Positions 51,390 to 58,546 of a stretch of DNA of 58,546 bases are shown piece after piece. Position 1 is the first letter of the stretch; each line of letters begins with the position of its first letter. Origin of the DNA: an uncultured Muribaculaceae bacterium. Lineage in GTDB: Bacteria; Bacteroidota; Bacteroidia; Bacteroidales; Muribaculaceae. The notes under the pieces were generated by a model. The model was not told the DNA's origin. It worked only from the letters and a program-made list of their open reading frames with translations, and made no database searches. The stretch spans positions 1 to 58,546 of the forward strand of contig CAJTSR010000018.1 in NCBI GenBank assembly GCA_910579035.1. Direction: 5' to 3'. A program made the position numbers and the translations under genes.

Positions 51390-51923
51390 TCAGACTTTGA
51401 AAATGCTGAAATTCACCGAACCGTAGGCTCGGTGCTCCATAAATCCCGGCAGAGCCGAGAAATCGTGGCTCTTGTTGTGCTCCACGATTACCAGCGTGCC
51501 CTCGCGCACAAGGCGCGACGAGAGTATGGCGCCGGGAATCTCTGCAAAGCCGTCCATATCATATGGCGGGTCGGCAAACACGATGTCGAAAGCCTTCGGC
51601 GCCGCCGATATATAGCGCAGGGCGTCGCCGCGCACCAGCGACAGGTTGTCAGCGCCAAGCTCTTTGGCAACCTTCTGAATGAAGCGCTGCTGTGTCGACG
51701 CCTTCTCTACAGCCGTGGCCGTGCGGCAGCCCCGGCTGAGGAACTCGAATGTGACGGCTCCAGTGCCGGCAAACAGGTCGAGAGTATCCGTCCCCTCAAT
51801 GTCTGCGATGTTCTCTATGACATTGAATATGTTTTCACGGGCAAAATCCGTCGTGGGTCTTGCCGATATGTTCGAGGGGACATCGAAGCGGCGACGTCCG
51901 TATTTTCCTCTTATTATTCGCAT
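51390..51923 (-). CDS. rsmD: 16S rRNA (guanine-N2) methyltransferase RsmD
   Basis: 177 residues. Begins MRIIRGKYGRRRF, binds SAM through DLFAGTGAVTFEFLSRG, and has the catalytic FADPPYD motif. It methylates G966 of 16S rRNA. The ATG at 51923 is chosen; a longer frame would run through the upstream gene. Overlaps that gene by 10 bp, an arrangement common in Bacteroidetes. Confidence 0.92.
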   Translation of the reverse strand: MRIIRGKYGRRRFDVPSNISARPTTDFARENIFNVIENIADIEGTDTLDLFAGTGAVTFEFLSRGCRTATAVEKASTQQRFIQKVAKELGADNLSLVRGDALRYISAAPKAFDIVFADPPYDMDGFAEIPGAILSSRLVREGTLVIVEHNKSHDFSALPGFMEHRAYGSVNFSIFKV

Positions 51924-52747
51924 AGTGGTATAAGAATCAATGGGAAGGGAGCATTGAGCGCGTCGCGACCGCTCCTGAAAGCCGCCGACGGGAATATGAC
52001 CGGCATCACATATCCGGCATAACGCCGCAGCAGAGGCATCAGCTCGTGCCTGGCGGCATTGTCGCCGCACAGCAGTATCTCGTCGGAGGCCGGATCCAGC
52101 CCTGCCTCACGGGCACAGGCGAGTATCCAGTAAGCACTGTCGGCAGCAGCCGTCACAGGCTTTGTCACGGCGAGGCGAAGTGCCCCGTCATGGCCGAAAG
52201 CCACTATGTCGACCACCGGCGGCTCCGCAGTGATATGCGCGTAAATTTTTCCTGTGTTGCCAAGCTGTGTCTTACGGCTGAAATAACGCACAAGCGGACT
52301 TACACTGCAGTGCAGCGCCGGATTGCGGAATGTGCGCGCAAGAAAACGGGCCACATCGTCGCGCAGGCTCCACAGCACCACCGCGCCTGTGCCGTCAACG
52401 ACATCTGTATGCGCCGATTCGCCCTCGCCCACGATCGCAGAATAGGCTGCGGCAGCCTCAAGAGCCTCAGCGGTAAGCGATGCCGGAGCCACAATGTACT
52501 CGGAGGTAGACACAAGCACATCGACCTTCTCGAAATCGGACAGCAGGAACGGCGCCGCATACACAGCCTCCTCCAATGCCGCCGGCATATCCCCGGCCGA
52601 CGGGTCAAATGGAACCCCGCATACAATTACCGACGAATCGTCCACCGTCGAAACAGCCACTACGCGCAGACCGCCCTCTTCAAGGAGAAGAAGAAGGCGC
52701 CAAACGCGCGGATTTTCTATTTCCGGTAGTTTTAGAGCGTGTTTCAT
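51914..52747 (-). CDS. DUF3822 family protein
   Basis: About 277 residues, soluble. Matches the Bacteroidetes family DUF3822, which has an actin-like (ASKHA) look with strands such as LLLLLEEGGLRVVAVS and ILLCGDNA near the C-terminus, and is nearly always paired with rsmD. Start is placed at MKHALKLPE (52747); MWSM three codons earlier is possible. Function is not known; the fixed partnership hints at ribosome biogenesis or cell-wall functions (inference). Confidence 0.82.
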   Translation of the reverse strand: MKHALKLPEIENPRVWRLLLLLEEGGLRVVAVSTVDDSSVIVCGVPFDPSAGDMPAALEEAVYAAPFLLSDFEKVDVLVSTSEYIVAPASLTAEALEAAAAYSAIVGEGESAHTDVVDGTGAVVLWSLRDDVARFLARTFRNPALHCSVSPLVRYFSRKTQLGNTGKIYAHITAEPPVVDIVAFGHDGALRLAVTKPVTAAADSAYWILACAREAGLDPASDEILLCGDNAARHELMPLLRRYAGYVMPVIFPSAAFRSGRDALNAPFPLILIPLCE

Positions 52748-52897
52748 CGACCACAAAATTAGTTAAAAAATCCCGAAAATCCGCACCGCTCCCCCAAAAC
52801 AGCAGCTTCCTGATTTGTTATATCCCTAAGAAACTGTTTAAATACATATGACATAAGAGAGATATTAATTTTAGACAGCTCCTAAAAGAATATTGTT

Positions 52898-53317
52898 ATG
52901 AAACTGAAAATATTAGCAGCGGCAATAGCCGCGATAGGTCTTGGCGCCTGCGCCGACCTCGGCTTCGGAGTAGACGTCGATTCGGGATATTCCGACCCTT
53001 ATTTTTATGGCAACTGGCCTTACTACGACGGGCCGTGGTACGGGCCGCGATGGAGCTATGACTTCCCTATATATTCACCGCCGACACGACCGCCGTTTAT
53101 CGGAGGTCCCGGGCCGGCCTACCCGCCGTCAAGGCCTCAGCACCCCGTAAGACCGCCTATGAACGTAGGCGGCAGCTCGGGCGGCGTGACAGGAGTTCCG
53201 ACAACAGTCGGCGGACGTCCCAGGCCGGGTAACGGAGGACTGCCCTCCGCCCCGGCACAGACTAGGCCGTCCGAGCGGCCAGCAAACGGCGCCTCGAACA
53301 ACAATTCCCGGCGCTGA
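52898..53317 (+). CDS. small Pro/Gly/Tyr-rich lipoprotein
   Basis: 139 residues with a lipobox (LGAC, Cys at about 19). After a short acidic stretch, the protein is rich in Trp, Tyr, Pro and Gly (DPYFYGNWPYYDGPWYGP), then Pro/Gly/Arg up to the end. Such tails are disordered and often sit at the outer membrane. No domain recognised. It converges with the mtnN gene with a 11-bp gap. Confidence 0.75.
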   Translation: MKLKILAAAIAAIGLGACADLGFGVDVDSGYSDPYFYGNWPYYDGPWYGPRWSYDFPIYSPPTRPPFIGGPGPAYPPSRPQHPVRPPMNVGGSSGGVTGVPTTVGGRPRPGNGGLPSAPAQTRPSERPANGASNNNSRR

Positions 53318-53328
53318 CGCTCTCCGAA

Positions 53329-54012
53329 TCACGCCGGTATAAGGCCGAGCAGCTTCTCCACGGAGGCAAAGGTGCGTTCGGGCGCGGCAGTCCAGAAATC
53401 GGAGTACGCAGCCGCGTTTCCTTCAGCTCCGGGAGTATCGCTTACCACCCGCAGGCACACGAATGGCACGCACTTGAGCGCGCACACCTGCGCTATCGCA
53501 GCCGACTCCATATCCACCGCCACGGCATCGGGATAAAGCTCGAGAATACGGCGCAGGTCGGCAGGGTCGTCCACAAATATGTCGCCCGAGGCAAGCAGAC
53601 CCTCGCGGGCGCCAAGGGCAGCACGCGCATCAGCCGACAGCGGGCACTGGAATCGCTCGGGATAGCCTGCTGCCTGCCCGCGCACCGTGCCGGGGCCGCA
53701 CCACACGTCGTGGTATGCTACTTCAGAGGCCAGCACAAGGTCGAGCACCTGAGCCGGCGGCGTGCCTGCGCCCGTGCCTCCGGCAACGCCGGTATTCACC
53801 ACCATATCGGGGTGAAAAGTATCGATAAGCGTCAAAGTGCCCACCGCAGCGTTCACCTTGCCGATGCCGCACTTGCAGGCCACCACTTTGTGCCCGGCCA
53901 TAAGACCGGTATGAAACTCAAAACCGTTGGCCGTAACAGTCGAAACATCGGCCACGTGCGGAAGCAGGAGATTCATCTCCTTATCCATTGCCACAATTAT
54001 TCCTATCTTCAT
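53329..54012 (-). CDS. mtnN: 5'-methylthioadenosine/S-adenosylhomocysteine nucleosidase
   Basis: 227 residues. It splits adenine from methylthioadenosine and S-adenosylhomocysteine in the SAM recycling pathway. MKIGIIVAMDKEM carries the catalytic Glu (about residue 12), GVAGGTG binds ribose, and VAVDMESAAIAQV contains the MESA motif. Full length. A 7-bp tandem repeat lies just before the start. Confidence 0.94.
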   Translation of the reverse strand: MKIGIIVAMDKEMNLLLPHVADVSTVTANGFEFHTGLMAGHKVVACKCGIGKVNAAVGTLTLIDTFHPDMVVNTGVAGGTGAGTPPAQVLDLVLASEVAYHDVWCGPGTVRGQAAGYPERFQCPLSADARAALGAREGLLASGDIFVDDPADLRRILELYPDAVAVDMESAAIAQVCALKCVPFVCLRVVSDTPGAEGNAAAYSDFWTAAPERTFASVEKLLGLIPA

Positions 54013-54027
54013 AATTAAATTATATAT

Positions 54028-54062
54028 AACTCCTAATTCCTCATTCCCAATTCCTAATTGAA
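54028..54062. repeat. degenerate 7-bp tandem repeat
   Basis: Units AACTCCT, AATTCCT, CATTCCC, AATTCCT, AATTGAA at exact 7-bp steps; same motif as 14380-14414. It lies between the fabF terminator and the mtnN start. Confidence 0.75.
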
Positions 54063-54101
54063 AAAAGCCACCGCCAAGGACTCTCGCCCCGCGGTGGCTT
54101 A
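54061..54101 (-). terminator. terminator of fabF
   Basis: Minus-strand stem AAGCCACCGC / GCGGTGGCTT with a 16-nt loop, then six T. Confidence 0.85.
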
Positions 54102-54129
54102 TGGTATTGTAAAAGCCTGTCGTAAAGCT

Positions 54130-55398
54130 TTACTTGGCAAATTTCTTCACAATCACCGTGGCATTGTGGCCGCCGAAACCGAAAGAGTTCGACAGAGCCG
54201 CGCGCACCGTGCGCTTCTGCGCGCGGTCGAATGTGAAATTGAGCGAGTAATCGATTTCCTCATCGATATCCTCGGGATCGTGGTTGATAGTGGGAGGCAC
54301 TATGTCTTCTTCCACAGCCTTGACGCTGAACACAGCCTCGAGAGCGCCGGTAGCGCCGAGCAGGTGGCCTGTCATCGACTTGGTAGACGATATGTTGAGA
54401 TCCTTGGCTGAATTGCCGAACACCTCCACGATAGCCTTCACCTCGGAGATGTCACCCACGGGTGTCGATGTGCCGTGAACGTTGATGTAGTCGATATCCT
54501 CGGGAGCCATGCCTGCGTCCTCGAGGGCGTTGCGCATAGCGAGTATGGCGCCAAGACCTTCGGGGTGCGTCGCGGTGAGGTGGTGAGCGTCGGCCGACAG
54601 ACCGCCGCCGGCAACCTCGGCATAGATTTTTGCGCCGCGTGCAAGGGCGTGCTCCAGTTCTTCAAGCACAAGCACTGCCGAACCTTCACCCATCACGAAG
54701 CCGTCGCGGCTCTTGCTGAAGGGACGCGATGCGGTCTGCGGGCTGTCGTTGCGTGTCGACAGGGCGTGCATGGAGTTAAAGCCTCCCACGCCTGCAGGGA
54801 ATATGGCTGCTTCGGCACCACCGGTAACGATGGCGTCGGCCTTGCCGAGGCGGATAAGGTTGAAGGCATCGATTATGGCATTGTTGCTTGATGCGCAAGC
54901 CGATACCACGCCGTAGTTGGGGCCGTGGTAGCCGTACTCCATCGAGATGTGGCCCGACGCGATGTCGGCAATCATCTTGGGAATGAAGAAGGGGTTGTAT
55001 TTGGGACCTTTGTCGGCGTTGAGGGCATAGTATCCGGCTTCTTCTTCAAAAGTATGAAGACCGCCGATACCGGCTGCCACAATCACACCGATGCGGTTTT
55101 TGTCAATATCGGCACCCTCGGCGTCGAGTCCGGCGTCGGCAACTGCCTGACGGGCTGCCACAAGGGCATACTGGGCATAGAGGTCGAGCTGGCGAGCCTT
55201 GCGACGGTCGAAATGGTCCTCGGCCTTGAAGCCCTTTACCTCGCAGGCGAACTGCGTCTTGAAAAGGCTGGCGTCGAAGTGGGTGATGGGGCCGGCGCCG
55301 CTGACGCCTGCTTTGGCGTTTTCCCAAGTGGTGGCAACGTCGTTGCCGAGGGGAGTGATGGCGCCCAGGCCGGTGATTACGACTCTTTTAAGTTCCAT
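54130..55398 (-). CDS. fabF: 3-oxoacyl-ACP synthase II
   Basis: 422 residues. Elongates fatty acids by condensing acyl groups with malonyl-ACP. Catalytic triad: Cys in VVSACASSNNA, His in NVHGTSTPVGD, His in MTGHLLGATGA. N-terminus KRVVITGLGAITPLG and the end FGFGGHNATVIV are typical. It follows acpP on the same strand with a 120-bp gap. Confidence 0.97.
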   Translation of the reverse strand: MELKRVVITGLGAITPLGNDVATTWENAKAGVSGAGPITHFDASLFKTQFACEVKGFKAEDHFDRRKARQLDLYAQYALVAARQAVADAGLDAEGADIDKNRIGVIVAAGIGGLHTFEEEAGYYALNADKGPKYNPFFIPKMIADIASGHISMEYGYHGPNYGVVSACASSNNAIIDAFNLIRLGKADAIVTGGAEAAIFPAGVGGFNSMHALSTRNDSPQTASRPFSKSRDGFVMGEGSAVLVLEELEHALARGAKIYAEVAGGGLSADAHHLTATHPEGLGAILAMRNALEDAGMAPEDIDYINVHGTSTPVGDISEVKAIVEVFGNSAKDLNISSTKSMTGHLLGATGALEAVFSVKAVEEDIVPPTINHDPEDIDEEIDYSLNFTFDRAQKRTVRAALSNSFGFGGHNATVIVKKFAK

Positions 55399-55518
55399 TA
55401 ATATAACTTATGGTAGGGTTGTGGGGACGGAGAGATGAGGGAAAGTAAAAAAACCGCCGGTCTGTTTCAGAGGGAAAGTTCGCGGCGGCCTGTATGGATG
55501 TTGTGCTGAAGCGTACGC

Positions 55519-55752
55519 TTATGCGTTGGCTTCTACGAAGGCAACTGCGTCGCCAACGGTTTTGATTTTTTCAGCTTCTTCGTCGGGAATGTTGATGCCG
55601 AATTCTTTTTCGAAGTCCATGATGAGCTCTACAGTGTCGAGGGAGTCAGCGCCGAGGTCGGTTACGAATGCTGCTTCTTCGGTTACTTTTTCGGGTTCAA
55701 CACCAAGTTTGTCTACTACGATGTTCTTTACGCGTTCTGCAATTTCTGACAT
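55519..55752 (-). CDS. acpP: acyl carrier protein
   Basis: 77 residues, acidic four-helix protein. Serine 37 in the LGADSLDTVELIM motif takes the phosphopantetheine arm. Usual partner of fabF downstream. A probable -7 box (TTACTTTG on the minus strand, near 55790-55797) lies upstream. Confidence 0.97.
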   Translation of the reverse strand: MSEIAERVKNIVVDKLGVEPEKVTEEAAFVTDLGADSLDTVELIMDFEKEFGINIPDEEAEKIKTVGDAVAFVEANA

Positions 55753-56141
55753 GATAGTGTATTTTTAATGAGTTAATTCACATTTTGCGGTGCAAAGTAA
55801 GTAATTTTTCTCCAATTGTGGAAATTTCAGCACTTTTACTCCTTGACGCCGCACTTCCGCACAAAGACAAAACCGCGCTACAGCATATTCTGAGGCGGTT
55901 TTACCCAATAGTGAAAAATTGTTAACAAGGCAAGCCCCCAGATGCCTTATTTTAGAGTTTCTTTTGTTTTCGACAAATAGCGCCGACTTTGCCCGAACAT
56001 CGGGCGCACCGGCTCCGGCGCGCCATGCGAACCTGAGCTTTAACAGATATTATTAAACGCGCCCTAATTATTATTTGGAAAAGCGGCTGATTTTCCATAT
56101 CTTTGCGCGAATTTTGACGTAAACATACATTTTATAATTTT
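55753..56141. other. divergent intergenic region acpP-pnp, no gene seen
   Basis: 389 bp holding the promoters for acpP and pnp, with AT-rich stretches. No convincing reading frame, tRNA or hairpin beyond these was found. Confidence 0.6.
56098..56105 (+). promoter_or_regulatory. promoter for pnp
   Basis: TTTG at 56074-56077, 20-bp spacer, TATCTTTG. Leader of about 30 nt. Confidence 0.8.
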
Positions 56142-58385
56142 ATGAATCCCATCAAGAAAACCATCGAGCTGCCCGACGGCCGTACGATTACCATCGAAAC
56201 CGGCAAGCTGGCAAAACAGGCCGATGGAGCGGTTGAAGTGCGCATGGGCAACACTATGCTTCTCGCCACGGTCGTTACGGCCAAGGAAGCCGGCGAAGGA
56301 GTCGATTTCATGCCACTGCAAGTTGAATACAAGGAGAAGTTCTCGGCTGCCGGCCGCTTCCCCGGAGGCTTCCTCAAGCGCGAAGGCCGCGCAAGCGACT
56401 ACGAAATCCTCACCTCGCGCCTTGTAGACCGCGTGCTTCGCCCCCTCTTCCCCGACAACTACCATGCCGACACCTTTGTCAACATAACTCTCTACTCCGC
56501 CGACGGCGTTGACGCCCCCGACTGCCTCGCAGGCCTCGCAGCCTCCGCAGCCATCGCCGTAAGCGACATACCTTTCAACGGACCCATCTCCGAAGTACGC
56601 GTGGCCCGCGTAAACGGTGAATTCATAATCGACCCCACCTTTGAACAGCTCGAAAAAGCCGACATGGAACTCATGGTCGGCGCCACCTACGACAACATAA
56701 TGATGGTCGAAGGCGAGATGGACGAAGTAAGCGAAGCCGAACTCCTCGCCGCGCTGCGTGCAGCCCACGAGGCAATCAAGATACAGTGCACCGCCCAGAT
56801 GGAGCTTGCCGAGGCTGTAGGCTCGACCACCAAGCGCGAATACTGCCACGAAGTAAACGACGAAGAGCTGCGTGCCGACGTGAAAGCCCGCTGCTATGAC
56901 CGCGCATACGCCATCGCCAAGGCAGGCTGCGCCGACAAGCACTGGCGTCAGGACAGCTTCGACGCTATCTGCAAAGAATATATCGAATCCCTTCCCGAAG
57001 AAGAACGCGAGGCCAAGGCCGCTTTGGTAAAGCGCTACTACCACGACGTGGAAAAAGAGGCCGTTCGCCGCTGCATTCTCGACGAGGGCATACGCCTCGA
57101 CGGACGCAAGACCACCGAGATACGACCCATCTGGATCGAAACAGACTATATCCCCGGCCCCCACGGATCGGCCGTGTTCACCCGAGGTGAAACACAGGCT
57201 CTCGCAACAGTGACCCTCGGCACAAAACTCGACGAAAAGATTCTCGACGACGTGCTCAACCAGGGTCGCGAGCGCTTCCTCCTCCACTACAACTTCCCCC
57301 CCTTCTCCACCGGCGAGGCCAAGCCCCAGCGCGGCGTAGGCCGCCGCGAGGTAGGCCACGGCAACCTTGCCCACCGCGCCCTTAAGCGCATGTTCCCGGC
57401 CGACTTCCCCTATGTGTGCCGCATCGTAAGCGACATTCTCGAAAGTAACGGCTCATCGTCGATGGCAACCGTGTGCGCAGGCACACTCGCGCTCCTCGAC
57501 GCCGGCGTGAAGATGCGCAAGCCCGTCAGCGGCATCGCCATGGGTCTTATCACCGACAACGAAAGCGGCAAGTACGCAGTGCTCAGCGACATCCTCGGCG
57601 ACGAAGACCACCTCGGCGACATGGACTTCAAGGTGACAGGAACAGCCGACGGCATCACCGCCACCCAGATGGACATCAAGTGCGACGGCCTCAGCTACGA
57701 AATCCTCGAGAAAGCACTGCTCCAGGCACGCGACGGACGCCTCCACATACTCAACCTCATCAACAACGCCATACCCGAACCCCGCCAGGACTACAAGGCC
57801 CACGTGCCCCGCATCGTCACCATGCTCATACCCAAAGAGCTTATCGGCGCAGTTATCGGCCCGGGCGGAAAAATCATACAGGGCATTCAGGAAGAGAGCG
57901 GAGCAACCGTGTCGATCGACGAAATCGAAGAAGGCGGCCACATCGAAGTGGCAGCGCCCAACCGCGACGCTATCGACAAGGCTCTCGCCATGATCAACGC
58001 CATTGTGGAACTTCCCGAAGAAGGCAAGGTATACGACGGCACCGTGCGCTCCATAATGGACTTCGGCGCATTCGTAGAGTTCATGCCTCACCGCGACGGC
58101 CTGCTCCACATCAGCGAGATAGCATGGGAACGCCTCGACGACATGGAAGCCTCCGGCCTCAAAGAAGGCGACAAGGTGCAGGTCAAACTCATCGAAATCG
58201 ACAAAAAGACCGGCAAATACCGCCTGTCGATGCGCGCCCTACTTCCCAAGCCCGAAGGCTACGTTGAGCCCCAGCGCGCACCCCGTGGCGAACGCGGCCC
58301 GCGGCGTGAAGGCGCTGCACCCCGTGGCGACCGTGGTCCCCGTCGCGAAGGCGGACGCGGCCCCCGTCAGCCCAAGAAAGACTGA
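56142..58385 (+). CDS. pnp: polyribonucleotide nucleotidyltransferase
   Basis: 747 residues. Degrades RNA 3' to 5' by phosphorolysis. Two RNase PH-like domains, with the FPPFSTGEAKPQRGVGRREVGHG block and MDFKVTGTADGITATQMD in the second; then a KH domain with GAVIGPGGKIIQGIQEE and an S1 domain from YDGTVRSIMDFGAFVEF. The last 35 residues are Arg/Gly/Pro-rich with a repeated PRGERGPRREG-type unit, an RNA-binding tail not found in E. coli PNPase. An IS3-family end lies 36 bp after the stop. Confidence 0.97.
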   Translation: MNPIKKTIELPDGRTITIETGKLAKQADGAVEVRMGNTMLLATVVTAKEAGEGVDFMPLQVEYKEKFSAAGRFPGGFLKREGRASDYEILTSRLVDRVLRPLFPDNYHADTFVNITLYSADGVDAPDCLAGLAASAAIAVSDIPFNGPISEVRVARVNGEFIIDPTFEQLEKADMELMVGATYDNIMMVEGEMDEVSEAELLAALRAAHEAIKIQCTAQMELAEAVGSTTKREYCHEVNDEELRADVKARCYDRAYAIAKAGCADKHWRQDSFDAICKEYIESLPEEEREAKAALVKRYYHDVEKEAVRRCILDEGIRLDGRKTTEIRPIWIETDYIPGPHGSAVFTRGETQALATVTLGTKLDEKILDDVLNQGRERFLLHYNFPPFSTGEAKPQRGVGRREVGHGNLAHRALKRMFPADFPYVCRIVSDILESNGSSSMATVCAGTLALLDAGVKMRKPVSGIAMGLITDNESGKYAVLSDILGDEDHLGDMDFKVTGTADGITATQMDIKCDGLSYEILEKALLQARDGRLHILNLINNAIPEPRQDYKAHVPRIVTMLIPKELIGAVIGPGGKIIQGIQEESGATVSIDEIEEGGHIEVAAPNRDAIDKALAMINAIVELPEEGKVYDGTVRSIMDFGAFVEFMPHRDGLLHISEIAWERLDDMEASGLKEGDKVQVKLIEIDKKTGKYRLSMRALLPKPEGYVEPQRAPRGERGPRREGAAPRGDRGPRREGGRGPRQPKKD

Positions 58386-58420
58386 TAAACGACCCATATC
58401 ATAAAAAAAGCGCCTCACGC

Positions 58421-58546
58421 TGAAGTGACCCCAAAAAGTTGGACGGGTTATTTACTATCCGATTTGAGAAAGAGTTCGGTATTTTACCGGACTCTTTCCA
58501 TTTAACCGGGATTTAATTCGTTTATTGTTATAGTATTCAATATATT
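58421..58546 (-). mobile_element. IS3-family insertion sequence, one end
   Basis: The terminal sequence beginning TGAAGTGACCCCAAAAAGTT is the typical end of IS3-family (IS150-like) elements. The transposase reading frame directly behind it runs towards this end on the minus strand. The element continues past the window. Confidence 0.85.
58455..58546 (-). CDS. IS3-family transposase OrfB, C-terminal fragment at window edge
   Basis: The last 29 codons read YIEYYNNKRIKSRLNGKSP then VKYRTLSQIG and stop. This is the end of the DDE integrase domain of IS3-family OrfB (the YNNxRxxxxLxGxSPxxYR pattern). The catalytic part lies outside the window. It cannot be said from this fragment whether the copy is active. 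Confidence 0.9.
   Translation of the reverse strand, partial: YIEYYNNKRIKSRLNGKSPVKYRTLSQIG

Noticed and set aside
57296..57302. C7 run inside pnp as a slippage site
   Set aside because: Shorter runs like this are common in GC-rich genes; slippage would simply destroy an important gene, and no alternative product is apparent.

Overview
The window looks like a chromosomal contig of a fairly GC-rich member of the Bacteroidales, most likely a gut Muribaculaceae-type organism. The reasons are the many TAnnTTTG (-7) promoter boxes of the Bacteroidetes type, a SusC/SusD/SusE/SusF-like locus, a T9SS-like C-terminal domain, DUF4919 and DUF3822 proteins, and the DivIC-mutS and DUF3822-rsmD neighbourhoods. 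Genus assignment is inference; no rRNA is present.

Layout. (1) 1-3028: the 3' end of a DegT-type sugar aminotransferase gene, then an AT-rich two-gene island (AAA ATPase plus a small PD-(D/E)xK-like protein) that looks imported and defence-like. (2) 3025-8784: class A beta-lactamase, GH36 alpha-galactosidase, and a divergent AraC regulator with a sialate O-acetylesterase-like enzyme. (3) 8802-19910: MATE exporter and GT4, EF-P, a GT39 membrane transferase, ferritin, PBP1A, threonine ammonia-lyase, a C1B peptidase and a SPOR lipoprotein. (4) 20024-31570: a biotin-dependent carboxylase/decarboxylase subunit, a DUF4919 protein, a complete susCDEF-like operon and ychF. (5) 31821-33510: GH51 arabinofuranosidase and tRNA-Gln. 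(6) 33764-41416: an inositol-lipid locus (ATP-grasp, PgpA-type phosphatase, GtrA, CDP-alcohol phosphatidyltransferase, PAP2/Aur1-like synthase, acyltransferase, second CDP-alcohol phosphatidyltransferase, HAD, and myo-inositol-phosphate synthase). (7) 41607-44759: a structured RNA followed by two secreted proteins. (8) 44905-58546: divIC, mutS, a frameshifted GNAT gene, tRNA-Asp, tRNA-Arg, groESL, rsmD, mtnN, fabF, acpP, pnp, and the end of an IS3-family element.

The most interesting signals are: (a) the extended inositol-lipid locus, in which the phosphatidyltransferase gene carries a run of ten C; gaining one C would fuse it in frame to the next enzyme of the pathway, while losing one C would truncate it; (b) a textbook-looking -1 frameshift arrangement (A AAA AAC, 11-nt spacer, 11-bp hairpin) at the start of the GNAT gene behind mutS; (c) a rod-shaped RNA whose outer stem and terminator are mutually exclusive, so either a 6S-like RNA or an attenuator; (d) five intergenic degenerate tandem repeats with exact periods of 7, 7, 8, 9 and 9 bp; (e) the AT-rich ATPase/nuclease-like pair.

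How the parts work together: the sus-like operon, GH36, GH51 and the esterase point to plant or host glycan use. The inositol locus would make inositol-1-phosphate, couple it to CDP-diacylglycerol, dephosphorylate it to phosphatidylinositol, and probably transfer phosphoinositol to a ceramide-type lipid. The remainder is housekeeping. All function calls come from reading motifs by eye; no database search was run.
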